Notes: generated from the sequence alone by a model not told the origin. Shown: positions 8,237 through 16,640, counted from the stretch's first letter. The stretch: DNA of 64,000 nucleotides from Candidatus Amarobacter glycogenicus (GCA_016719395.1 JADJZF010000002.1:1-64000); one strand, 5' to 3'. Program-made: numbers and translations.

Positions 8237-8679
8237 GCGCGCGGAGGTTGCCACGGCTGGCGGCCGGCAGCCTCGTCGCCCTCGTCGCGGTGAGCATCTT
8301 CAACGCGGCAGCGGCGACGAACACGGTGCCGCCGACCAACGCGGGCCTGACCGACACGGCGCTGCTCATCAGCCAGATCGCGCCGCCCCAATGTGCCGGG
8401 ATGGGGCTGACGAGGATCCAGATCGGCGGCGGCGGCGGCGGCGGTGGGAACGCGCTCATTCTCGGGACGTCCTCGAGCGAAACGCTTTCCGGCGGCGGCG
8501 GGGACGACTGCATCGTCGCCGGGGCGGGGAGCGACACGCTCAACGGCCAGGGTGGGAATGATGTCCTCATTAGCGGCCCGGGGTTCATTGACTTCCTGAA
8601 CGGGGGCGGAGGCAACGACACCTGTTATGGCGCGGGCTTCCTCAACTGGCCCACAAGCTGCGAGACGTATTACCCGTGA
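8233..8679 (+). CDS. Secreted RTX-like calcium-binding repeat protein
   Basis: A 148-aa protein with a signal segment (LAAGSLVALVAVSIFNAAA) followed by ATNTVPPTNAGLTD, the same motif seen in the two other small secreted proteins of this island. After a Gly run come hemolysin-type nonapeptide repeats: LSGGGGDDCIVAGAGSD, LNGQGGNDVLI and LNGGGGNDTCYGAG. These normally fold into a Ca2+-binding beta-roll. Cys pairs (CIVAG, TCYGAG, TSCETYYP) may crosslink the end. It is too short to be a toxin; a surface structural or Ca2+-binding role is more likely. Its start overlaps the signal peptidase stop. Confidence 0.75.
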   Translation: MSARRLPRLAAGSLVALVAVSIFNAAAATNTVPPTNAGLTDTALLISQIAPPQCAGMGLTRIQIGGGGGGGGNALILGTSSSETLSGGGGDDCIVAGAGSDTLNGQGGNDVLISGPGFIDFLNGGGGNDTCYGAGFLNWPTSCETYYP

Positions 8680-8691
8680 GGTTTGTCCCCG

Positions 8692-9507
8692 CTATGCGCG
8701 CGGGTAACTGCCGAAGACCTTGAGGACGCCACAAAGCGGCCGGACCCGGTCGAGCACGGCTTTCACGGGCGGATCGGCCTGGTGGCCTTCGAAATCGATG
8801 AGGAAGACGTATTCGCCGAAGGTCGCCTTGGTTGGGCGGCTTTCGATCTTGGTGCAGTTGATGCCGGCCTTCGCGAACTCATCGAGCACGCTGGCGAGGG
8901 CGCCGGGGTGGTCCGCGGAAAACGTAAACGCGATCGACGTCCGATCGTGGCCGGTGGGAGCGGGCTCGCCCCGCCCGAGGACCACGAAACGGGTGACGTT
9001 CGACTCGCTGTCCTGGATGCCCTGTGCGAGGAGTTCGCCCCCGCGCAGCTGGGCCGCCCGCGCGGTGGCGATCGCGCCGGCGTCGCCATCGCGGGCGAGG
9101 GCAAGGTCCACCGCTTCAGTTGTCGAGAGTGCGGCTTCGAGCTGAGCCTTCGGGAAGCAGCGTTCCACGAACTTCCGGCACTGGCCCAGGGCGACGGCGT
9201 GGGAGTAGATGACCCGGACCTCGCCGGCGCCTGTGCCCGGCTTCACCACCAGGTTGAGGACGACGGGCAGGATGATCTCGGCCTGGATGTGGAGGGTCGT
9301 TTCATGGATGAGGATATCGAGCGTCTCGGGCACGGAACCGTTGATGAGGTTCTCGATGGCGACGACGCCCATGTCGGCCATACCCGATTCCACCGCCGCG
9401 GCCACGGCCGGGTGGGATGGGAACGGCAGGAACTCGGCCCCCGGGGCGAAGCGCATCGCCGCCTCTTCGCCGAACGTGCCCGCGGGGCCGAGGAAGGCGA
9501 GTTTCAC
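8692..9507 (-). CDS. pheA: Prephenate dehydratase
   Basis: 271 aa. It converts prephenate to phenylpyruvate in phenylalanine synthesis. The catalytic PDT domain starts MKLAFLGPAGTFGEEAA and includes GVVAIENLINGSVPETLD and the TRF motif in ESNVTRFVVLGRG (around residue 180). A C-terminal ACT domain follows: DRTSIAFTFSADHPGAL, then KIESRPTK, the Phe-binding ESRP motif. No chorismate mutase domain is present. The start is GTG at 9507, overlapping the stop of the TrkA gene (GTGA), so the two are coupled. Feedback inhibition by Phe is expected from the intact ESRP motif. Confidence 0.93.
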   Translation of the reverse strand: MKLAFLGPAGTFGEEAAMRFAPGAEFLPFPSHPAVAAAVESGMADMGVVAIENLINGSVPETLDILIHETTLHIQAEIILPVVLNLVVKPGTGAGEVRVIYSHAVALGQCRKFVERCFPKAQLEAALSTTEAVDLALARDGDAGAIATARAAQLRGGELLAQGIQDSESNVTRFVVLGRGEPAPTGHDRTSIAFTFSADHPGALASVLDEFAKAGINCTKIESRPTKATFGEYVFLIDFEGHQADPPVKAVLDRVRPLCGVLKVFGSYPRA

Positions 9508-10178
9508 GTGTCGAGTCCGTGCGTCGAGCCGATGAGTTGTTCCTTGAGGATGCCGAGGCTTTCTTTCCGGCTGACGATGACGAGCGCGTCGCCGGCGCTC
9601 AGGCGGGTATCGCCGCTGGGCATGCGCGGCACCCCGCCCGGGTCGACGATGAGGGAAATGAGCGACTCGGCCGGCAGGAGCACTTCGCGCACCGAACGGC
9701 CGGCGACAGGCGAGGTCTCGGGGAGCTTGATTTCGACGAGCTCGAGGCCGCTGTGAAGCTGGAGGAGCGGGATCATCTGCTGCGTGGGCAGCTCCTGTTC
9801 GATCTGGGCGAGCACGGTCTGGGTGGCGGAAATCGTGGTTTCGATCCCGCGCTTGGAGAACAGCAACTCGTTTTTCGGGTTGTTGATGCGGGCGATGGTG
9901 CGCCCGACGCCGCGGTAGTGGGCGATGTCGCAGATAACGAGGTTGTCCTCGTCGTCGCCGGTGACCGCCGCGACGAGGTCGGCGCGGGAAACGCCGGCGG
10001 CGTCGAGGGTGGTGGCCTCGCAGCTGTCGCCGACCATGACGTTGCCGCCGAGTTCTTCGCGCACCTGGGCGGCGCGCGCCGATTCGCGCTCGATGACGAG
10101 CACTTCGTGGTGTTCCCGAAGCAGTTCTTCCGCGAGGTGGAAACCGACTTTGCCGCCGCCGGCGATCAGGATGTACAT
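9504..10178 (-). CDS. TrkA-type K+ uptake regulator, N and C domains
   Basis: A 224-aa KTN/RCK protein. The Rossmann start MYILIAGGGKVGFHLAEEL binds NAD(H) or ATP, with the acidic VIERES at the end of strand 2 and VTGDDEDNLVICD. The C-terminal TrkA_C (RCK-C) domain begins near LVEIKLPETSPVAG and ends in DALVIVSRKE. These proteins gate Trk/Ktr potassium channels from the cytosol. It follows a shorter TrkA_N paralog by two bases. No TrkH/KtrB membrane subunit is in the window. Confidence 0.88.
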   Translation of the reverse strand: MYILIAGGGKVGFHLAEELLREHHEVLVIERESARAAQVREELGGNVMVGDSCEATTLDAAGVSRADLVAAVTGDDEDNLVICDIAHYRGVGRTIARINNPKNELLFSKRGIETTISATQTVLAQIEQELPTQQMIPLLQLHSGLELVEIKLPETSPVAGRSVREVLLPAESLISLIVDPGGVPRMPSGDTRLSAGDALVIVSRKESLGILKEQLIGSTHGLDT

Positions 10179-10180
10179 GG

Positions 10181-10594
10181 CTATTTCCTCCCGGGTTCCT
10201 TGCGCAGCATGTCGACCATGATCTGCGCTCCGAAGCTCGTCGGGCTGAAGGTTTCGAGGCCCAGGTCGCGGAAGATATCCTCCCGGACCGGGTCATAGAT
10301 ACGGCAGAGGACGCGCTTGACGCCGTAGACCTCGCGGGCCATCTGGCTTGCGAAGTAGTTGCGGTTGTCGCCCTGGGTAACGGCGAGGAAGGCGTCCGCC
10401 GATTGGATGCCGTGCTTTTCGAGGGTGTGCGCATCCATGCCGTTGCCCACGGCGCGCTTTCCGTGGAAGCCTTCGGGCAGACGCCGGAACGCGCTCTCGT
10501 TCACATCGAGGACGGTGACCGAGTGGCCTTCAGAATCGAGGATCCCGGCGATGCGGGAGCCGAGGCGCCCGCACCCCATGACGATGACGTTCAT
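10181..10594 (-). CDS. TrkA-N domain protein
   Basis: 137 aa and only a Rossmann KTN domain: MNVIVMGCGRLGSRIAGIL, then TVLDVNESAFRRLP, GNGMDAHTLEKHGI and FLAVTQGDNRN. It lacks the C-terminal RCK-C domain of its downstream neighbour. The pair resembles the split TrkA arrangement (KtrA-like partners) that forms a heteromeric gating ring on a K+ transporter. It sits two bases upstream of the second trkA gene, in one operon with the universal stress protein and pheA. Confidence 0.85.
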   Translation of the reverse strand: MNVIVMGCGRLGSRIAGILDSEGHSVTVLDVNESAFRRLPEGFHGKRAVGNGMDAHTLEKHGIQSADAFLAVTQGDNRNYFASQMAREVYGVKRVLCRIYDPVREDIFRDLGLETFSPTSFGAQIMVDMLRKEPGRK

Positions 10595-10607
10595 GCCAGC
10601 CGCCAGT

Positions 10608-11060
10608 TCATTCGTGGTGATGATCCGCTTGGGGGATCATCGATTGCCGCACCACCCAGACCGCGCAGGTGGCGTTCATAAGGACGTGTTCGACGGTGCG
10701 GCCCAGGTGGACCGTCCCGGTGTTCCCGGAGGATTCAACGCCCATGATGATGGTATCGACGGCGTTATCAAGCGCTTCTTCGAGGATGGCTGAGCCGGCC
10801 TCGCGGGCCTGGAGGAGCGTGCCCGAGACCGGGTAGCCGGCGTGAGCGGCCACTTCTTCGGCCTGGCGGATGAGCTGTTCGCCCCGGCGCGCCTCCGCAT
10901 CGAGCTCCGCATTCAACGGGAGCGAGCGGGTCACCTCGATGATGTGGACGACGTAGACGCGCCCTTTGCGGGGTTTCGCGACGGTGGCAGCGACGGTGAC
11001 CGCATCGAGGCTGGCCTGGTTGGCGACGATGGGGACGAGGATGACGCGCGGCGTGGCCAT
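10608..11060 (-). CDS. Universal stress protein family
   Basis: A 150-aa UspA-fold protein: MATPRVILVPIVANQAS at the first strand and helix, and an ATP-binding glycine pattern MGVESSGNTGTVHLGRTVEHVL near the end. This matches the G-2x-G-9x-G(S/T) type, followed by the strand CAVWVVR. It heads the operon with the two TrkA proteins; UspA domains are often tied to ion transport. The His-rich tail (ADHHHE) is unremarkable. Confidence 0.85.
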   Translation of the reverse strand: MATPRVILVPIVANQASLDAVTVAATVAKPRKGRVYVVHIIEVTRSLPLNAELDAEARRGEQLIRQAEEVAAHAGYPVSGTLLQAREAGSAILEEALDNAVDTIIMGVESSGNTGTVHLGRTVEHVLMNATCAVWVVRQSMIPQADHHHE

Positions 11061-11127
11061 GGGGGTCAGTCAACCTCCGCGGCGGGCCGGTTCGGGATGA
11101 AAGGCTGGGAGGGCCGGCAGACCCGCA

Positions 11128-11295
11128 TCAATGATCGTCCTGCGCGAACCAGAGCCGGATGGCCCCATTCAGGACGAGGACGATGCCGATGGCGAAGCCG
11201 ATGTTCCAGTTCGTGGTCTGCGTGAGCACGAAGAAGATCAGCGCGAACCCGAGGACAATCGAAATGACGGAGAAGACGTAGTTCGCGGTGCGCAT
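11128..11295 (-). CDS. Small membrane protein (55 aa)
   Basis: A short ORF with two hydrophobic segments: MRTANYVFSVISIVLGFALI continuing into FFVL, then NIGFAIGIVLVLNGAIRL, with a polar tail FAQDDH. The even hydrophobic pattern and clean stop suggest a real two-TM protein rather than chance. It lies just upstream of the universal stress protein gene on the same strand and could be the first gene of that operon. No known family is assigned. Confidence 0.6.
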   Translation of the reverse strand: MRTANYVFSVISIVLGFALIFFVLTQTTNWNIGFAIGIVLVLNGAIRLWFAQDDH

Positions 11296-11374
11296 CTGCT
11301 TCCCGGGGCGCCAGAGCGGGCGACTCGTGCCACCATGCTACGACCGCCCGCCCCCAAGGGCCAAACAGTCGTTG

Positions 11375-12640
11375 TTAATGGGGCGTCGAGAGAACTTCTG
11401 GGCCGGACGGTGTTTTGCCCGTTGCACCATCGGGTTCGATGGTGACGAACATTCGCGTCATGTCCCTGGGCAGCTCGGGCAGCCGGACGAGGAGTTCTCC
11501 TTCGGAGCCCGTGAAGTCCGCCGCCGATGTCGCACCACCGGGGCCTTCACTCCAGACCTGGTAGTGGTGTTGGGTGGGCGCCTTTCCGAGGCCGGTGAAG
11601 CGTGCGACGCCGCTCGTGAAGTCCGCGGCGACATAGATTGTCCCGGTCGCGCTGTCTCCGCTGAGCGGGAGTTCGATCGCGCGGGCGGCCAGTTGTCCCT
11701 CGAGACGGTCGGCCTCGTCGCGGGCATCCAGCCAGGCCATAGTCACCGCCGTCAGCCCGACGGCGAGCAGGAAGACTGCGGCGGCGGCCCCGAGGGCGAG
11801 GTTCCGCCACGGCCCGATGATGACATTCGAACGGAGGGTCTGGGGGTGTGGCGGATCGAGACGGGCCCTCACGCCGGCAGCTATGCGTCCCGCTGTTCCG
11901 GCAGGCAGTTCCACGGTGGTCGGAGCGAACGCGAGGGCTTCGCCCGCCTGGAGGAAGAGCTGGAGGTCACCCCGACAGTCACCGCAACCTTCGATGTGGG
12001 CCTGGACGGCAGCCTCGTCCTGGCCATCGAGGAGCCCCAGCGCGGGGCCGAATGCTTCGCGGAGTTTGCCCAGCGCGAGCCGGAGGCGGCTGCGCACCGT
12101 CCCCTCCGCGATCCCGAGTTCCCGTGCCACTTCCACCGGGCGCTTCCCTTCGTAGTAGACCTTCAGCACGATTTCCTGTTGCTCCGCGGGGAGCTGCTGA
12201 AGCGCTGCCCGGACGTCGGTGCTCGTGAGCCCTTCGAGGACCCGTTGCCAGACGTCGTCGGGGTCGCGCAATGCATATACGGAGGGAGCGTCGTCAATCG
12301 ATCGCTCGAAGGTTCGGCCCTGCTTACGGAGCGCATCGATAGCGGAGTTGCGGACGATCGCGAGGACCCAGCTGCGTTCGTTGCCGCGGGCAGGATCGAA
12401 CTGGCCGGCCCGTTGCCAGAGCCGCACAAAGGCATCCTGGACGGCTTCTTCAGCTCTCGCCGGGACCTTCAGCACCTGCAGGGCAGTCGCGTAGGCAGGG
12501 CCCGTGTACTCCGCGACGAAGTGGTCGAATGCGGAGGGATCGCCAGCCCGGAAGCGCTGGAAAGGCGTCGGCTCCACGGGTGTTGTCAAAATTTTGTCCA
12601 CATTGTGATCGAAAGTTGTCGAGGTTTCCGTATATCCCAC
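11375..12640 (-). CDS. ECF sigma factor fused to a membrane anti-sigma (RskA-like) domain
   Basis: A 421-aa single polypeptide with three parts. Residues about 28-190 are an ECF sigma factor. Region 2 has ARAEEAVQDAFVRLWQRAGQ, and region 4 has LPAEQQEIVLKVYYEGKRP with the helix-turn-helix IAEGTVRSRLRLALGKLRE. Residues about 205-240 have the anti-sigma zinc-finger pattern HIEGCGDCRGD. A membrane helix (LALGAAAAVFLLAVGLTAVT) near 285-305 is followed by an extracytoplasmic RskA-type domain ending TRMFVTIEPDGATGKTPSG. Normally the sigma and the anti-sigma are separate genes; here the sigma would be tethered at the membrane until cleaved. A divergent DUF4397 surface-protein gene starts 51 bases away and is a likely target. 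Confidence 0.85.
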   Translation of the reverse strand: MGYTETSTTFDHNVDKILTTPVEPTPFQRFRAGDPSAFDHFVAEYTGPAYATALQVLKVPARAEEAVQDAFVRLWQRAGQFDPARGNERSWVLAIVRNSAIDALRKQGRTFERSIDDAPSVYALRDPDDVWQRVLEGLTSTDVRAALQQLPAEQQEIVLKVYYEGKRPVEVARELGIAEGTVRSRLRLALGKLREAFGPALGLLDGQDEAAVQAHIEGCGDCRGDLQLFLQAGEALAFAPTTVELPAGTAGRIAAGVRARLDPPHPQTLRSNVIIGPWRNLALGAAAAVFLLAVGLTAVTMAWLDARDEADRLEGQLAARAIELPLSGDSATGTIYVAADFTSGVARFTGLGKAPTQHHYQVWSEGPGGATSAADFTGSEGELLVRLPELPRDMTRMFVTIEPDGATGKTPSGPEVLSTPH

Positions 12641-12691
12641 GAAACCCGCCGCGATGGCGGGAAATCATCAAGCTCTTCGGAGGTCAGTCCA

Positions 12692-13555
12692 ATGTCTCTC
12701 AGCGCAACGTTCACCCGGGGAAGGGGCCTGCTGCTGGCGGCAGCGGCGGCAACGGCCGCGTTCGCCGGCATCATCAGCCTGAGCCCACGCGAAGCCTCGG
12801 CAGCCGATACCGGCCGCGTCCGCGTCATGCACGCTTCGCCCGATGCACCGGCAGTCGACATCTTTGTTGATGGCGCCAAGGCTGTCACCGCACTCGCATT
12901 TCCGAACAACACCCCATACGTATCGCTGCCCGCTGGCGGCCACAGTGTGAAGGTGTTCGCTTCGCCCTCAAATGGTAGCGGCGCGGCCGTCCTCGAGGCC
13001 AATCTCGAAATCGGCGCCGGCAAGGACTACACCGTCCTCGCCGTGGGCGAGCTCGCCAAGAGCACGCTCGGGCTCTATGTGCTCGAAGACAACAACGCCA
13101 CGCCGGCCGCAGGCAAGGCCCACATCCGCCTCATCCATGCCTCTCCGGATGCACCGCCTGTGAACGTTGCCGTCGCCGGAACCAACACGAACGTCTTCAC
13201 CGGCGTTGCCTACCGCAACTTCGGCCCCTACACCCCGGTCGATGCCGGTACCTATAGCCTTGATGTGAAGGTCAACGCGTCCGGTGCGACGGTCCTGACC
13301 ATCCCGAACCTCAAGCTCGATGCCCGCACCGTGTACACCGCGGTTGCGGTTGGCCTGGCCGGAAACGGCTCGCTCAAGGTGGTCCCGCTGGTCGATGCGC
13401 CGGCGCCGGCCGCCCCGGGCGCTCCTTCGACCGGTGACACGATTGCCGCGGTCGATAGTGGCTCCATGGCCCCGATCGCCGTGCTCCTTGGCGGCCTGCT
13501 GATGGCGGTCGCCGCCGCCGGCGGGACGGTCTTCGCGGCTCGCCGCTCCCGGTAG
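12692..13555 (+). CDS. DUF4397 domain cell-surface protein
   Basis: 287 aa. It has a signal peptide (LLLAAAAATAAFAGII... ASAA) and two tandem DUF4397 domains opening with RVRVMHASPDAPAVDIFVDG and HIRLIHASPDAPPVNVAVAG. A Pro/Ala linker with PSTGD leads to a C-terminal membrane helix with an RRSR tail. This resembles a cell-wall sorting or anchoring end, though not a canonical LPxTG. AGGAGG-like CGGAGG lies 7 bases before the ATG at 12692; a much longer in-frame extension upstream is antisense to the sigma gene. It faces the sigma/anti-sigma fusion gene, like the SigK-surface antigen pairing of actinobacteria. Confidence 0.85.
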   Translation: MSLSATFTRGRGLLLAAAAATAAFAGIISLSPREASAADTGRVRVMHASPDAPAVDIFVDGAKAVTALAFPNNTPYVSLPAGGHSVKVFASPSNGSGAAVLEANLEIGAGKDYTVLAVGELAKSTLGLYVLEDNNATPAAGKAHIRLIHASPDAPPVNVAVAGTNTNVFTGVAYRNFGPYTPVDAGTYSLDVKVNASGATVLTIPNLKLDARTVYTAVAVGLAGNGSLKVVPLVDAPAPAAPGAPSTGDTIAAVDSGSMAPIAVLLGGLLMAVAAAGGTVFAARRSR

Positions 13556-13573
13556 TCCCAACGGTCTCCTACG

Positions 13574-13608
13574 GATGCCGGGGTTGGCCGATGGCCAGCC
13601 CCGGCATC
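13574..13608. terminator. Bidirectional terminator hairpin
   Basis: GATGCCGGGG and CCCCGGCATC form a 10-bp outer stem, with an inner TTGGCC/GGCCAG stem. It lies between the convergent DUF4397 and DUF4349 genes and is suitable for both. Confidence 0.65.
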
Positions 13609-13623
13609 GCCGTTTCCTGGGGG

Positions 13624-14586
13624 TCAGGCTTCGGCAAGCGGCGTGACGGCCGGAGGGCTCTTCCTGTGGAATCGCCGCGCGCCGAAGATGGCGAGTGCCA
13701 CCGGAATGACCAGCCAGACCCCGGCGACCAGGACCACGATCGCCCCGGCCGCGACGTACCTGACGACTTCGAGCGAGGCCTCCCAGCTTTCAGCAAAGAC
13801 TTCGCTGAGCTGCCATCCCTGGCTCTTGGGCTCCTCGACTTTGGCGATGACGGGAGCCACGGTCAGGTTCACGGTCGCGAAATCGGTGAGCGCGTCGAGG
13901 ACGTTGAGGCGGCCCTGGATCTGTTCGATCTGGCTGCGGACGGTGCTCAATCGATCCTGGATAGTCAGGATCTCCTGGATGCTCTTAGCCTGGTTCAACA
14001 GGAGGAGGTATTGCTCCTCGGTCCGCTGCAGGTTGCGCATCCGGCTCTGCAGGTCGGTGTACTGTTCGGTGACTTCATTGGAATTCGAACCCTCAGTGTC
14101 GACCGTGACGCCGGCCATCGTCCTGAGGCTGGCGACGAGCGAGTCGTAGTTCTGGACGGGTACGCGGATTGTCAGGCTGGCGGACCGCTTCTCATTGTCG
14201 CCGGCGTCGTTCGCGTACTGAGACTTCTCCACGTACCCTCCGTTGCTCCGCGCGAGCGCGGTCGCATCGCCGAAGGAACGGCCGACGTCTTCGGAGTTCA
14301 CGGAAAGGCTTGCGGTGAAGATGATCTTCCGGTCGGTGACCGACGGGAGAGGTTCATCGCCGGTGCCCGTCGACTTCGGGCTTTCGAGTGCGACTCCACC
14401 GGTGCTGGGCGCGCCGGGAACGCTGTCGGCCGTCGAACTGTACTTGTTCGCACTGGCGGCATCCCGTTCGTTTGTCGCGACGGAGTCGCCTGCCACGAAC
14501 GGTCCGTCGCTATCATCGTCGTCGCCGCAACCCGCCAGCACGAGGCCGGCCGCGAGGGCGCCTGCAACCATCCATCTGATCTTCAT
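13624..14586 (-). CDS. DUF4349 domain lipoprotein
   Basis: About 320 aa. A lipoprotein signal MKIRWMVAGALAAGLVLAGC is followed by an acidic linker. The DUF4349 domain runs from about residue 80 (RKIIFTASLSVNSEDV) through SLTIRVPVQNYDSLVASLR, with a coiled coil (EQYTDLQSRMRNLQRTEEQY and SIQEILTIQDRLSTVRSQIE). A membrane helix near the C-terminus (VAAGAIVVLVAGVWLVIPVA) leads to a basic cytoplasmic tail. Start: GGAGGT lies 6 bases before this ATG; the longer frame adds a non-signal leader. It probably sits in the envelope as a two-sided anchored coiled coil; its function is unknown. Confidence 0.85.
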   Translation of the reverse strand: MKIRWMVAGALAAGLVLAGCGDDDDSDGPFVAGDSVATNERDAASANKYSSTADSVPGAPSTGGVALESPKSTGTGDEPLPSVTDRKIIFTASLSVNSEDVGRSFGDATALARSNGGYVEKSQYANDAGDNEKRSASLTIRVPVQNYDSLVASLRTMAGVTVDTEGSNSNEVTEQYTDLQSRMRNLQRTEEQYLLLLNQAKSIQEILTIQDRLSTVRSQIEQIQGRLNVLDALTDFATVNLTVAPVIAKVEEPKSQGWQLSEVFAESWEASLEVVRYVAAGAIVVLVAGVWLVIPVALAIFGARRFHRKSPPAVTPLAEA

Positions 14587-14690
14587 TTCCCACCTCCAGG
14601 GACAGCCATTGCCGTCCATGCCGACAGAACGCCCGCGACCGCCCGCTGGTTCCCGGGGAAGGTAAAGGTTCGGTACTCGATTCGGCAGGG

Positions 14691-16024
14691 CTACAGGTTG
14701 GAGTAGCGGCTGAGACCCGCGACGCCCACGGCTGCCAGTGCCTCAGTTGCCGTCATCCCGAGGAGCGGCAGTTCGCCGGTGAGTACTTCCGCGAGCGGGG
14801 CCAGGACGAATCCGCGTTCGAGGATGCGCGGGTGCGGGACCTGCAGTTCGGGCAGGTCCACGGCCTCCCGGCCGTAGAACAGGATGTCGAGATCGGCCGG
14901 TCGCGGACCCCAACGGCGCCCGGGGCGGCGCCCGAGGGCGCGTTCGATCTCCTTGAGGCGGGCGAGGAGTTCGGCCGGCCCGAGGCGCGTTTCGACGCGG
15001 ATGACCGCGTTCAGATAGGAGGGCTGGTCTTCCGGGACGGGACTGGACTCCCAGACTGATGACTTCGCAGTGACCTCGGTGCCCCGTTCGGCGAGCATGC
15101 GGACGGCGGCCCGCAGGTTGCCCAGTCTGTCGCCGAGATTCGAGCCGAGCGCGACGAGGGCTGAGACGGCCGGCGGGACCATCGGCCCCCGGCCCACGAT
15201 AGCGTCGCTCATGCGTGCAACGCTCACCATCTCAGCTACGTCGTGGACGCGGACGATATCGGCGCCGTTCGCGATGGAGAGGGCGACCGTCGCCGCCGTG
15301 CCTTCGAGCCGTTGATCGACCGGTGCTCCCCCGAGGACGTGGCCGATGGTCGACTTGCGTGAGGTGCCGACGAGGAGCGGCAATCCGGGACTCCGGAGTT
15401 CAGCAAGGCGGCGAAGCATCTCCAGGTTCTGTTCCCGGCGTCCAGCCGAATCCGAAACCGGGGTCGAGGATGGTGCGCTCCCGGGGGATGCCTTCTCTTG
15501 CGCAGATCGCCAGCGTCGCCAGGAAGCCGGCCCGGATGTCGCCCACGACGTCGCGAAAGCCGCGCCCGCGCTGATTGTGCATGGCGATGACGACGGCGCC
15601 AGTCTCCCCGTGCGGCCCGCGCCATCGCGGGGTCCTCGCGCAGGCCCCAGATGTCGTTGATGGCGTCGGCCCCGGCCCGGATACCAGCCCGTGCGACGGC
15701 GGCGTGGCAGGTATCGACCGAGATTGGGAGCTGCGTTGCGGCGCGCACCGCCTCGATGACGGGCACCACCCGTCGCGCCTCTTCGGCCGGTTCGAGTTCT
15801 TGGGCGCTGGGGCGGGAGGATTCGCCCCCGATATCGAGCCAATCGGCGCCATCGGCCTCCATGCGTCTTGCGAGAGCGACGGCCGCATCGAGGTCCCCGG
15901 CGAGGCCGTCGCCGCTGAACGAGTCTGGCGTCGCGTTGAGGATGCCCATGATGAAGGTGCGCGAGCCCCAGCGGAACTCACGGCCGCGTAGCTCGAGAGA
16001 TGGCGCGGCGTCCCGGGAGGACAC
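14691..16024 (-). CDS. folP: Dihydropteroate synthase-HPPK fusion (FolP-FolK), two frame breaks as assembled
   Basis: Bifunctional folate enzyme. The DHPS part begins FIMGILNATPDSFSGDG, then DIGGESSRPSA, SVDTCHAAVA and INDIWGLREDP. The frame then shifts near 15607 into AVVIAMHNQRG and DPGFGFGW, and again near 15442 into LLVGTSRKSTIGHVLGG and IVRVHDV. Each shift fits one extra base. The last frame reads straight from the DHPS end into HPPK: VALGSNLGDRLGNLRAAV, RRWGPRPADLDILFYG and PHPRILERGFVLAPLAEV. DHPS joins p-aminobenzoate to the pterin that HPPK pyrophosphorylates. The order DHPS-HPPK in one chain is the reverse of the fungal and plant fusion. The start is probably GTG at 16024. Confidence 0.8.
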
Positions 16025-16092
16025 GCGTCAGGACTCGAAGCGCGGCCGCTTCGCCGGCGCCGTGGGCAAACCAGAGGAGCGCCTGGGGGCCA

Positions 16093-16512
16093 TTAGTCGA
16101 CGACCTGGAATGTGCGCTCGACTCGCTCGCTGCCGTCGATGTGCCAGACGCGTACCTCGGGCTTTTCGCGATCGGCGACACCAATGACGAAGTGGACGAA
16201 TGGCGGGCCAAAGAACGGGCCCATCATCCGGATGTCGGTTGGGCTAGGCACCGCGTGGCTGCCGGTGTGGGAATGGTAGAAGCCGGCGAGCTCCATGCCG
16301 GCGTCATCGATCGCCTGTTCGTGTTTGCGGGTTTCGAGGGGGTCGATGCTGAAGCGGTAGGGGCTTGCTTCCTTGTTTTTCGCCCTGCGAACGGCGGCAA
16401 CAACGCCATCTCTCGCAGCCAGCAGGCCGCAGCACTCGATGGGTGCGTCCTCGAGGGCGTGCGCCACCATCGCATCGATGTGCTCGCGCTTCAGGCGTAT
16501 GGCAACCGTCAT
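16093..16512 (-). CDS. JAMM/M67-family metallopeptidase (Mec+-like)
   Basis: A 139-aa Mov34/MPN protein with a complete JAMM zinc site: the upstream Glu in the ECCGLLAA region, then HSHTGSHAVPSPTDI (HxH...S..D). Bacterial relatives such as Mec+ cleave the amino acid off the C-terminus of the CysO sulfur carrier, releasing cysteine. A MoaD/ThiS-like carrier exists 12 kb away (3858-4133), so this is a plausible partner. I use the second ATG, which has GGAGG 6 bases upstream. It precedes folP-folK on the same strand. Confidence 0.85.
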   Translation of the reverse strand: MTVAIRLKREHIDAMVAHALEDAPIECCGLLAARDGVVAAVRRAKNKEASPYRFSIDPLETRKHEQAIDDAGMELAGFYHSHTGSHAVPSPTDIRMMGPFFGPPFVHFVIGVADREKPEVRVWHIDGSERVERTFQVVD

Positions 16513-16585
16513 CCCGGCCTCCGCAGTGGTCATGATCTCATTGTGCCGGATCGGCCGGGCTCGAGTAACGGGCCAGCCGGGAACG

Positions 16586-16618
16586 CGAGAACCCCTCGCG
16601 GGCGGCGAGGGGTTCTCG
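16586..16618. terminator. Strong 14-bp hairpin, likely terminator
   Basis: CGAGAACCCCTCGC pairs perfectly with GCGAGGGGTTCTCG around a 5-base loop. It lies just downstream (minus strand) of the secreted protein gene at 16641-17072 and ahead of the JAMM gene. T-runs are short on both sides. Confidence 0.6.
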
Positions 16619-16640
16619 AAAGTGATCCCGGATTGGGTTG

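Noticed and set aside
8233..8679. RTX toxin
   Set aside because: Only three nonapeptide-like repeats, a short protein with a normal N-terminal export signal and no type I secretion genes.
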